A stretch of 5,547 bases of DNA. Origin: CAYXDR01 sp046498185. Lineage in GTDB: Bacteria; Desulfobacterota; DSM-4660; Desulfatiglandales; Desulfatiglandaceae. Of the stretch, positions 1 to 5,240 are shown piece by piece. Positions within the stretch are counted from its first letter, which is position 1; every line of letters begins with the position of its first letter. Below the pieces are notes generated by a model. It was not told the origin of the DNA and ran no database searches. It saw only the letters and a list, made by a program, of their open reading frames with translations. The translations under genes and the position numbers were made by a program. The stretch covers positions 1-5,547 of the forward strand of contig JAWOBE010000167.1 of assembly GCA_046498185.1 (NCBI GenBank), in the 5' to 3' direction.

Positions 1-1
1 A

Positions 2-106
2 TTTCGCTCAAGCTATGATGAAATTTATTATACTCCTGCGCCCCCGCTGTGGAGGCATACCGGTATCATCAGGCGGGTGCTGAGGATGATGGGTATGGAT
101 ATCTGA
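2..106 (+). CDS. Possible C-terminal end of a protein of unknown function (partial at left edge)
   Basis: An open frame enters from the left edge and gives 34 residues ending WRHTGIIRRVLRMMGMDI before a TGA stop. The residue mix (aromatic and proline-rich YYTPAPPLW followed by a basic amphipathic tail) looks like a real protein end, but I do not recognise the family. It would be the only plus-strand gene here and would converge on cheB, leaving about 80 bases between the two stops. With so little sequence a chance open frame cannot be excluded. Confidence 0.3.
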   Translation, partial: FRSSYDEIYYTPAPPLWRHTGIIRRVLRMMGMDI

Positions 107-122
107 TGCCGGTTTAGTCCTT

Positions 123-145
123 CAGCATGACCTGCAGCATGACCT
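123..145. repeat. Short tandem repeat, two copies of an 11-base unit with 12-base period
   Basis: CAGCATGACCT occurs at 123-133 and again at 135-145, separated by one G. It sits in the short space between the possible plus-strand gene end and the cheB stop. There is no clear stem plus T-run, so I do not call it a terminator. It may be a simple slippage duplication. Confidence 0.5.
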
Positions 146-186
146 TCAACAAACTCTTATCGAGATTTTTAATAAAAGAACTTCCA

Positions 187-771
187 TCACCTTTCGTGGG
201 CAATGCGGACAATTTCGTTGGCGATATCCTGAGGGGAAAGGATAAAATCTATATACCTGCTTGCGATTGCGCTCTCAGGCATATCCGGTTCACTGGCAGT
301 GTCAGGCTTCTGCGCAAAGGTAATGCCACCGACCTCTTTGATGCCGGGCAAGGCTGCGGCACCATCGCCATCAAGGCCGGAGACAATGATGGCAACCAGT
401 TTGCCATCCCAGTTCTGGGTCAGGGAACGCATAAAAACCGTAATAACATCGGGCCATCCCCTGGGCTTTGATATCGGTTTGAGGCGAAATTCGCCATCAA
501 GGACATGCAGATCACGATTTTCGGGGATGACGAACACATGGTTGGGTTCGATGTCCAGTTTTTCCGTAATCAGTTCTACCGGCATCTTGGTATAGCGCGG
601 AAGAATTTCGTGGAGCAGGGTGGCGACGCTTCTTAAGTGATTGACGATGACAATGGCAACGCCCATATCGACCGGCAGATGCTTTAATAATCGAATATAG
701 GCATCGAGGCCACCAGCAGAACCGCCGACACAAACGATAGGGAAATCTTTGGAAACATTCCTGTTTTTCAT
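187..771 (-). CDS. cheB: Stand-alone CheB-type protein-glutamate methylesterase domain
   Basis: This 194-residue protein corresponds to the catalytic domain of CheB, the enzyme that hydrolyses glutamate methyl esters (and deamidates glutamine) on chemoreceptors in the cytoplasm. The catalytic triad is visible: Ser18 in VGGSAGG, His45 in IVNH, and Asp136 in SGLDGDGA. PENRDLHV and a KPFQ-like KPIS segment also fit the fold. The N-terminal receiver domain of classical CheB is absent, so its activity is not obviously gated by CheA phosphorylation. No cheR or receptor gene lies nearby. It may serve a stress-signalling pathway like other orphan CheB domains, which is an inference. Two in-frame ATGs exist. 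The second (771) lies 9 bases after GAGGGAG, whereas the first (777) is only 3 bases after it, so I prefer 771; with 777 the protein has 196 residues. The gene follows the pfkB/SDR debris. Confidence 0.88.
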   Translation of the reverse strand: MKNRNVSKDFPIVCVGGSAGGLDAYIRLLKHLPVDMGVAIVIVNHLRSVATLLHEILPRYTKMPVELITEKLDIEPNHVFVIPENRDLHVLDGEFRLKPISKPRGWPDVITVFMRSLTQNWDGKLVAIIVSGLDGDGAAALPGIKEVGGITFAQKPDTASEPDMPESAIASRYIDFILSPQDIANEIVRIAHER

Positions 772-842
772 GTGCATTTACTCCCTCGGGCAAGAATTTT
801 CTGCCAATACATCATTGTTTTCGTCCAGCGGACGTACGCCAG

Positions 843-1173
843 CTAAAACAACAGCAATGAACAGCGGACGGGGTGATAAAGGGCATTGAAGCTGAAGGTC
901 TTGTCGGTACGGGTATGCCAATAAACGACAGAAGGACGATAGATGAAAAGACGAACGTCCCAGCGGCTGCAAAATTCCCACAGCAGAATTTCCGCCCGAT
1001 GCTTGGATTCTTCATAAGGGTTGAAAAAACCGTGAGGTGGAGAAAAGACCTTCTTGCAGGGGGGCGCGCTATCCCCCCCGACATAGGCCGTACTGGTGGC
1101 GTGAATGCGACTACAGAAACCACCCTCCATGAAAGCAAGGAGACGTTGGAGACCGGTGATGTTGGTGCGAAAC
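843..1173 (-). pseudogene. Fragment of an extended short-chain dehydrogenase (NAD-dependent epimerase / acyl-reductase type)
   Basis: One minus-strand frame encodes an internal piece of an extended SDR enzyme: RTNITGLQRLL (the N-x-x-G-x-x-x-LL helix), then STAYVGG, then the catalytic-type NPYEESKHRAE (Tyr and Lys of YxxxK, near 1014-1002), then IYRPSVVY and KTFSFNALYHPV, ending at a TAG at 843. The Rossmann nucleotide-binding start (GxxGxxG) and the substrate-binding C-terminus are both missing, and no start codon belongs to this frame in the original gene. The left boundary is the stop codon; family similarity weakens shortly before it. It follows a pfkB start in a different frame, so it cannot be read through from that start. 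The order of motifs is convincing for the superfamily, but the exact substrate class (nucleotide sugar or fatty acyl) is not resolved. Confidence 0.7.
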
Positions 1174-1236
1174 ATGATCAACACGTGAGCTCTTGTCGAT
1201 GGCCGGGTTCAAGGTCATCGTCACAATGGTTTTCAT
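1171..1236 (-). pseudogene. pfkB: 5' remnant of a pfkB-type phosphofructokinase gene
   Basis: An ATG at 1236, preceded by a good Shine-Dalgarno (GAGGGAGGG, 6 bases upstream), opens with MKTIVTMTLNPAIDKSS followed by RVDHV. This is the characteristic start of PfkB-family 6-phosphofructokinase / hexose kinases (consensus TLNPAxD). The similarity stops after about 22 codons at roughly 1171. From there the DNA matches an extended SDR gene in another frame, and the pfkB frame soon closes. The whole remaining kinase (about 290 residues, including the GxGD catalytic motif) is missing. It starts 33 bases after the budC-like stop, so it was probably co-transcribed with it. It may still be translated into a short useless peptide. 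Confidence 0.68.
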
Positions 1237-1269
1237 GAATAGCCCTCCCTCAACCGCTTTGATGCTGCG

Positions 1270-2049
1270 TTAGCGGTAAACGATCCCACCATCGATCATT
1301 GGTGCCTGTCCGGTCATATAGTCTGAATCCGGACCGGCCAGATAAGACACGAAAGCGGCCACATCGTCCGGTGTCTCAGCCCGGCCCAGTGCGATCCCCT
1401 CGACAAACTTCTTGTACGTTCCCCCTTTCGGCGCACCGGTCAACGCCGCAAAGCGTTCGTCAATCTCAACCCACATATCCGTTCCGACAATACCCGGACA
1501 GTAGGCATTAACCGTGATGCCGTCGCTGGCATATTCGAGCGCTGCCGCCTGAGTTAAACCGCGAATGGCGAACTTAGTAGCGGAATATACTCCGAGCATG
1601 GCAAAACCGTTGTGACCGGCAATCGACGATGCATTAATGATTTTCCCCTTCTGTCCGCGAGCCTTGAACTTCTTGGCCGCGGCCTGGATTCCCCAGAGAA
1701 CGCCCTCAATGTTTACCTTGAAAATAGTTTCCACTTCCTGCGGCGTGACTTCGGCCAACGGCTGGACCTGAGCGATCCCGGCATTGTTTACCATGATGTC
1801 GAAGCCACCCAGTTCCTTTTCGGCATGGTCAACTGCGGCATAGACTTGGTCACGACTAGTTACATCTGCAAAGAAAACCGTGGCCCTGCGACCTAAGTCT
1901 TGCACCTCTTTAGCGACGGAATCCATTTTGTTTTTCTTGATATCGACAACAGCAATGTCCACACCATCCTTCGCCAACCTTAAGGCAATGGCCCGACCAA
2001 TTCCCTGACCGGCACCTGTGATCAATGCAACTTTATCTCGATTATTCAT
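1270..2049 (-). CDS. budC: Acetoin/diacetyl reductase-like short-chain dehydrogenase (2,3-butanediol dehydrogenase family)
   Basis: This complete classical SDR of 259 residues is the usual length for the family. It has the cofactor motif TGAGQGIG (11-18), Asp36 at the end of beta-2 (favouring NAD over NADP), NNAG (88-91), Asn113, and the catalytic Ser142, Tyr155 and Lys159. The segments VLWGIQAAAKKFK, GKIINASS.AGH, NAYCPGIV.T.MW.EID and SYLAGPDSDYMTGQ closely follow Klebsiella BudC / Gram-positive ButA from memory. The likely reaction is interconversion of diacetyl, acetoin and 2,3-butanediol with NADH in the cytoplasm. Related 3-hydroxybutyrate or sugar-alcohol dehydrogenases share much of this pattern, so substrate is less certain than family. 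The start is supported by TAGGAG, 8 bases upstream of the ATG. It is intact although flanked on both sides by broken genes. No other acetoin-pathway gene is present. Confidence 0.88.
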   Translation of the reverse strand: MNNRDKVALITGAGQGIGRAIALRLAKDGVDIAVVDIKKNKMDSVAKEVQDLGRRATVFFADVTSRDQVYAAVDHAEKELGGFDIMVNNAGIAQVQPLAEVTPQEVETIFKVNIEGVLWGIQAAAKKFKARGQKGKIINASSIAGHNGFAMLGVYSATKFAIRGLTQAAALEYASDGITVNAYCPGIVGTDMWVEIDERFAALTGAPKGGTYKKFVEGIALGRAETPDDVAAFVSYLAGPDSDYMTGQAPMIDGGIVYR

Positions 2050-2062
2050 TTTTTGTTCTCCT

Positions 2063-2091
2063 ACTATAGGTTTTGGTCAACCAGCCGTCAA
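2063..2091 (-). promoter_or_regulatory. Sigma70-like promoter upstream of the budC-like gene
   Basis: Read on the minus strand, TTGACG (2086-2091) and TATAGT (2063-2068) are separated by exactly 17 bases, close to the consensus. The odd point is that the -10 box abuts the Shine-Dalgarno AGGAG. Initiation at the usual distance would start the transcript at or after the ribosome site, giving a nearly leaderless message. Either this is a chance match or the gene is translated from a very short leader. Confidence 0.4.
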
Positions 2092-2266
2092 ATCAGATGT
2101 TTGTATTTCCACTCTGCTGACCAGCATGAAATGTAAGTCGCTGACATGTGCTTTTTCCTATCTGCGAAGAGTTTGATCTCCTGTTGATTCAAACCGAGAA
2201 CCTGGTATCGATCAACTGACTGACTGAATGATGCTGATCAAGGGTTTGATATGAAAGCTGGAAATC
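2092..2266. other. Intergenic region with no gene seen
   Basis: This space separates the catalase remnant from the budC-like gene. It contains a weak inverted repeat (GTTTGATC at 2171-2178 against GATTCAAAC at 2186-2194) and a short GACT iteration near 2216-2226. No coding frame with recognisable similarity was found. I could not match it to catalase C-terminal sequence, although lost catalase DNA would be expected here. Confidence 0.5.
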
Positions 2267-2542
2267 CTATTTCAGGCGCATCGAACTTTTTTCCAGTGCC
2301 AGCTCCTTGGCAACCCGCTCGGCCAGGCCCTCATCGATACGTCGCAGATGTTCGACCAATGCTTCCCGCACGTGCAGATGTTCGACCTTGTCAAACTCGA
2401 ACGAGATCACTGACGCAATGCGTGCCTGTTTGATGATCTGTTGGAGTTCACCTCCGGTAGCTAATTGTGAATCCTCATTGGGGGTCGAACTCTTGTCCTG
2501 ACGGCTTTTTTCAAAATCAGCCGTTGTCTTTTCTTGACTCAT
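2267..2542 (-). pseudogene. katE: Internally deleted large-subunit (KatE-type) catalase remnant, still an open 91-codon frame
   Basis: The frame starts at an ATG with AGGAG 6 bases upstream and gives 91 residues. Residues 1-38 (polar tail, then ATGGELQQI) resemble the flexible N-terminus of large catalases that precedes their LTTxQG segment. Residues 49-82 (SFEFDKVEHLHVREALVEHL then RRIDEGLAERVAKEL) resemble the helical segment after the catalase core, where E. coli HPII has SFELGKV/SFELSKV-like sequence and [26 protein letters not shown]. Everything between is absent: the distal His, the Asn, the haem-ligand Tyr and several hundred residues of barrel, as is the flavodoxin-like C-terminal domain. 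It cannot be an active catalase. It lies directly after the truncated SOD gene, a natural partner. Alternatively it is an independent small protein built from a catalase-like helical module. Matches are from memory, not a search. Confidence 0.55.
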
Positions 2543-2576
2543 GATCCGCTCCTGAAATTAACTCCCAAGAAGGTCT

Positions 2577-2846
2577 TCACGTCGTTTGTTGATGTTCCCA
2601 GAACAGCGAATGCAACAGGTTCCCGCCGATGTGAAAGGACAGTTCCTTGAAGGTCGCCTTGGTGTCAAAGTCGGCCTTGTCTTCCCGGGACTTATTCATC
2701 ATCTGGAGGATGGTGTTCGCGCCATTGACGTAGGCAGCGTGGTGTTTGTCGTGGTGCAGTCGTACGAGGTCTTCTGATATCACCGGCGCCAGCGCATCGT
2801 AGTCATATTCAAGCTTCGGTAGTTCGTACATTGTGGCTGTCTCCAT
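2577..2846 (-). pseudogene. Truncated Fe/Mn superoxide dismutase
   Basis: Eighty-nine residues match the N-terminal helical-hairpin domain of iron/manganese superoxide dismutase: MYELPKLEYDYDALAP, then LHHDKHHAAYVNGAN, then ELSFHIGGNLLHSLFWEH. His31 and His79 are the first two metal ligands. The alpha/beta C-terminal half, which supplies the Asp and His ligands of the DxWEH motif, is missing, as the frame stops right after FWEHQQTT. Full-length relatives have about 200 residues, so the product should not hold metal properly. The chosen ATG at 2846 has AGGAG 8 bases upstream. An upstream in-frame extension (to 2957) is only the hexamer repeat read as DFDPDSDFDLD and is rejected. The YELPPLxYDYxALxP / GGxxLHSLFW style is that of archaea and anaerobic bacteria. 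The SOD product would convert superoxide to peroxide, which the neighbouring catalase would remove. Confidence 0.85.
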
Positions 2847-2899
2847 CTGGGTATCTCCTGTGTTGGTTTTTATGTTCCGCGCGGAATTCGCGTATGGCT

Positions 2900-2997
2900 G
2901 TACTTCATCCAAATCGAAATCGCTATCGGGATCGAAATCGTGGCATTTTTCTTCCACCCCGATAGCGACCCCGACCCCGATCCCGATTTCGATTTAG
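2900..2997. repeat. Hexamer-rich inverted-repeat element, copy 1
   Basis: The left half (AAATCGAAATCGCTATCGGG, 2911-2930, continuing ATCGAAATCG) and the right half (ending CGATTTCGATTT, 2984-2995) form a long imperfect hairpin built from 6-base steps such as ATCGAA, ATCGGG and ATCGCT. Its first 61 bases (2900-2960) match copy 2 at 3517-3577 with only five differences. The right arm is GC-shifted (GACCCC units) compared with copy 2. It lies between the BON gene and the SOD gene. Such elements are dispersed intergenic repeats; the function is unknown to me. Confidence 0.75.
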
Positions 2998-3046
2998 ACT
3001 GACTCCACTCGCTGTTGGGGAAAAGAGCGGTTTTTCGGATATTAGT

Positions 3047-3445
3047 CTAATAAGCAAGGGTGCTATCCACCGACTTTACACCTTCGAAGCTGCGCGCTAT
3101 TGCTATGGCCCGGTCGATACTTTGCTGGGAATCGACAGTTCCGCTCAGCTTCACTATGCCGTTTGTGGTGCTCACTTCGATCTGGGTCACATTAACCAAC
3201 GGGTCGCTCAAAATTTCGGCCTTAACCCTGGCTGTAATGGCAGCATCGCTCAGGTATTCCCCGGCTTCTTCGGCTTTAGAGGCCAGCGCGTCACCCGTTC
3301 TTTCAATTTTTTGGGTGGCGCTTTCAGTCGCCTTATCTATGCTCTGCCCTGCATTTTCAGCAGTCCCATCCGATTGGCAACCGACCAATCCAAAAATTAA
3401 AACCAGACAAAAAACGCTAAAAAAAACACTGTATGTCCTTCTCAT
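3047..3445 (-). CDS. BON-domain lipoprotein (OsmY-like)
   Basis: This 132-residue protein has a lipoprotein signal: basic MRRTY, a hydrophobic stretch, and the lipobox LVGC with the modified Cys at 23. A polar linker follows (about 24-65) with helical A/E/K/T-rich sequence (SIDKATESATQKIERTGDAL). A single BON domain occupies about 66-132, seen in YLSDAAITARVKAEIL, then IEVSTTNGIVKLSGTVDS and the closing GVKSVDSTLAY. BON domains are thought to bind phospholipid or envelope components, and OsmY-type proteins are periplasmic stress proteins. The lipid anchor places this one on the periplasmic side of the inner or outer membrane (no Asp at +2, so outer membrane is possible). The start has AAGGAG 8 bases upstream. 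The gene is intact and bracketed by two copies of the hexamer-rich repeat. Confidence 0.88.
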   Translation of the reverse strand: MRRTYSVFFSVFCLVLIFGLVGCQSDGTAENAGQSIDKATESATQKIERTGDALASKAEEAGEYLSDAAITARVKAEILSDPLVNVTQIEVSTTNGIVKLSGTVDSQQSIDRAIAIARSFEGVKSVDSTLAY

Positions 3446-3516
3446 TTAAAATCTCCTTCCTTGTTTGAGGTTTGTTCAGGGCACGCTGTCAATCGTCGCC
3501 AGGAGCTATTGATGCC

Positions 3517-3603
3517 GTACTTCATCCAAATCGAAATCGCTATCAGGATCGAAATCGTAGCATTTCTCTTCGACTCCGATTTCGATCCCGATTGCGATTT
3601 CGA
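3517..3603. repeat. Hexamer-rich inverted-repeat element, copy 2
   Basis: The arms at 3531-3557 and 3577-3603 pair over 27 positions with two mismatches, around a 19-base loop (3558-3576). The units are again ATCGAA/ATCGCT/ATCAGG steps. The left arm and loop are a direct copy of the element at 2900-2960. It begins 16 bases after the stop of the DUF3309-like gene, in a REP-like position where it might stabilise or terminate the transcript. No T-run follows in either direction, so a classical terminator is not supported. Confidence 0.8.
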
Positions 3604-3619
3604 CTACTTCAAGACCATT

Positions 3620-3778
3620 TTAGATTCGTCCGCTAACCACCAGGACAATCACAATTAAAAGCACCAATCCAATGCCGCCACTGGGAAAGGCTCCCCAGCT
3701 TCTGCTGTAGCCCCAGGTTGGCAAGGCACCGATCAGCAGTAAAACCAGTATGATCAATAAAATTGTTCCTATTCCCAT
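3620..3778 (-). CDS. Small DUF3309-like membrane protein
   Basis: This 52-residue protein begins MGIGTILLIILVLLLIGALP, then TWGYSRSWGAFPSGGIG, and ends in a second hydrophobic stretch LVLLIVIVLVV before SGRI. Two transmembrane segments (about 4-19 and 36-48) flank a short loop. The pattern LGALPTWxxSRxWGxxPSGGxGLVLLI is that of DUF3309 proteins, known to me as small membrane proteins of unknown function that often sit beside stress genes. The start has AGGGAGA about 6 bases upstream. The stop is followed at once by the hexamer-rich hairpin, then by the BON gene in the same direction. It is easily missed because of its length. Function is not known. Confidence 0.85.
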   Translation of the reverse strand: MGIGTILLIILVLLLIGALPTWGYSRSWGAFPSGGIGLVLLIVIVLVVSGRI

Positions 3779-3979
3779 GATGTCTCTCCCTAGATGTTTG
3801 ATGTGGATGCAGAGATCTAATGAGCAACAAGCGTGCCCATGCTGAACAACCCCATATGTTTCGCAACAACCTGAAATTGATAGGGAAAAAAGTGATCAGA
3901 GGAGAGTTGTTGATGAGGTCGGCGGGCGCCACCGTCATATTTAGTATAGCTGTCAGATATGGCGGAATCTGCAGGCGCT
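3779..3979. other. Intergenic region with no gene seen
   Basis: This space lies between the HD-GYP gene stop and the DUF3309-like ribosome site. Overlapping open frames exist on both strands but none has a convincing ribosome site or recognisable sequence. It presumably carries the promoter for the small DUF3309-like gene. I could not pick a -35/-10 pair with confidence, nor a terminator hairpin. Confidence 0.4.
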
Positions 3980-5026
3980 CTATTGATGCTGGTCAAAGAT
4001 CTCCGCAAACAGGGGAGCAATATTTTTGAAGGCGTCAAGAACAGCTGGATCAAAATGCTTCGGCATGGTTTTGCCATCGCCTTGGGTGATAATCCTGCAG
4101 GTCTTCTGGTGGTCATAGGCTGGTTTGTAGGGTCGCGTACCTCTGAGGGCATCATACTGATCAACCAGCATGACGATCCTGCTCTCAATCGGTGTTTCCT
4201 CTCCCTTGAGTCCTCTTGGATAACCACTGCCGTCCCAGCGTTCGTGATGATTCAAGGCAATGGAGGTTGCCATCTGGATGGCGGGAAAGGTCGAACCTTT
4301 AAGTATTTTTTCGCCGATTTCAGAATGGTTCTTCATTGTCTTGAATTCTTTCAGGGTCAGCGGGCCGGGCTTTAACAGGATGCTGTCCGGTATGCCGATC
4401 TTGCCGATATCATGGAGTGCGCCGGCAAAGGCGATGGCCTCGATAAAATTCATGGACATCTGCAGCTCCTCGGCCATCTTTTTCGCGTAAAACCCGATCC
4501 TGGCGATATGAGCGCCGGTCTCCGTATCACGGAATTCGGCGACGGTTGTCAGTTTCTGTACCATCTCGAAACTCATGTTGCGCAATTCCTGGGTTCTTGT
4601 CTGCACTTCATCTTCCAGGATCTGATTATGCTTCAGCATGAAGTCTTCGAAGACCTTGATCTTCAGCAGGTTCTGAACCCGGATAGTCAGTTCGACCTTA
4701 TCGATGGGCTTGGAAAGAAATTCATTCGCTAACAGCGAGAGACCCTTTAACTTTGCTTCTCTATCGTACTGCCCCGTGATCATGATGATCGGTATTCCCG
4801 CGGTCTTCGGGTTCTTTTTTAACATTTGGCAGGCCGTGTAACCATCCATGACCGGCATCCGGATATCGAGGATAATCAGGTCGTACCGGCTCTGGTTGGC
4901 CTTGCACACCGCCTCTTCGCCGTTTAGGGCATAGCCCACTTCATAGCCCAGCGGCACGAGCCACTGAGTGAGCAGTTTGAGGTTGTATTCCTCATCATCG
5001 ACCAGCAATATTTTCTCAGCAGACAC
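3980..5026 (-). CDS. Response regulator with HD-GYP-type cyclic-di-GMP phosphodiesterase output
   Basis: This complete 348-residue protein has an N-terminal receiver (about 4-122) with acidic Asp10/Asp11, phospho-acceptor Asp54 in LILDIRMP, Thr84 and Lys106 (SKP). A helical linker follows (about 123-160), with coiled-coil-like EDEVQTRTQEL. The HD domain (about 160-348) has Glu/Asp-Thr-x-x-H (ETGAHIARI, His173), HDIGK (205-209), His234, His260-His261, GSGYP (266-270) and DQYDAL (289-294). All expected metal-binding positions of the HD-GYP family appear present, so hydrolysis of c-di-GMP is plausible. The signature reads GSGYP instead of the usual GTGYP or GxGYP, which is conservative. The start codon is GTG, chosen because GAGGAG lies about 7 bases upstream and MSAEKILLVDDE is the natural start of a receiver. 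A further receiver-containing gene upstream, in the same direction, may be its cognate kinase. Confidence 0.92.
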   Translation of the reverse strand: MSAEKILLVDDEEYNLKLLTQWLVPLGYEVGYALNGEEAVCKANQSRYDLIILDIRMPVMDGYTACQMLKKNPKTAGIPIIMITGQYDREAKLKGLSLLANEFLSKPIDKVELTIRVQNLLKIKVFEDFMLKHNQILEDEVQTRTQELRNMSFEMVQKLTTVAEFRDTETGAHIARIGFYAKKMAEELQMSMNFIEAIAFAGALHDIGKIGIPDSILLKPGPLTLKEFKTMKNHSEIGEKILKGSTFPAIQMATSIALNHHERWDGSGYPRGLKGEETPIESRIVMLVDQYDALRGTRPYKPAYDHQKTCRIITQGDGKTMPKHFDPAVLDAFKNIAPLFAEIFDQHQ

Positions 5027-5083
5027 TAGTTTCTCCTCAAAGCCATGATGGCTGAATCTTTCTTTAAATCTGAAAAATCAGTT

Positions 5084-5203
5084 GTCCACGGAAAGCACGG
5101 ACAAAATCAGAGGGCCAGACAGCTTATTGCGTAACCGGTCCGGTGTATGTCTGATGTCCTGTAATGGTTCATTCTTCCGTGCCTTTTCGGGTTTTCCGTG
5201 GAC
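5084..5203. repeat. TCCGTG-type imperfect inverted repeat
   Basis: GTCCACGGAAAGCACGGAC at 5084-5102 is mirrored on the other side by a looser copy (TCCGTGCC, then TTTTCCGTGGAC) at 5176-5203. The inner part of the second copy carries about nine extra bases. The pair brackets about 73 bases without a gene, between the upstream receiver gene and the HD-GYP gene. Similar TCCGTG…TTCCGTGGAC strings recur as intergenic repeats in many bacterial genomes to my knowledge. Its role here, whether dispersed repeat or transcript hairpin, is unknown. Confidence 0.6.
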
Positions 5204-5240
5204 CCAAACTGTTTTCAGGTAAATCATCAGGTGAGCCATG

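Noticed and set aside
121..186. Bidirectional terminator between the plus-strand fragment and cheB
   Set aside because: The region has a tandem repeat rather than a strong hairpin, and the A/T-rich run near 166-180 is not preceded by a GC stem.
873..1238. Plus-strand open frame of 121 codons opposite the pfkB/SDR debris
   Set aside because: No recognisable domain; the minus strand carries clear SDR and PfkB motifs over the same bases, so this is a shadow.
2092..2150. Tiny minus-strand frame starting MSATYISCWSAEWKYK
   Set aside because: Only about 19 codons with a weak ribosome site in an intergenic region; nothing distinguishes it from chance.
3464..3492. TTGACA at 3487-3492 as a -35 box for the BON gene
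   Set aside because: The hexamers at 16-18 bases downstream (CTCAAA and neighbours) do not resemble a -10 box, so a promoter is not supported.
2900..3603. CRISPR array
   Set aside because: There are only two long repeats, each internally palindromic and 617 bases apart with a gene between them; no short regular repeat-spacer pattern.
780..3603. Transposon or phage remnant causing the deletions
   Set aside because: No transposase, integrase or IS-type terminal inverted repeats or target duplications were found around the broken genes.
3817..4227. Minus-strand 136-codon frame overlapping the 3' end of the HD-GYP gene
   Set aside because: It overlaps the HD-GYP coding sequence in another frame, with low-complexity, arginine-rich content and no motif.
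3959..4375. Plus-strand 138-codon frame inside the HD-GYP gene
   Set aside because: It is antisense to a well-supported gene with full catalytic motifs; no ribosome site or family resemblance seen.
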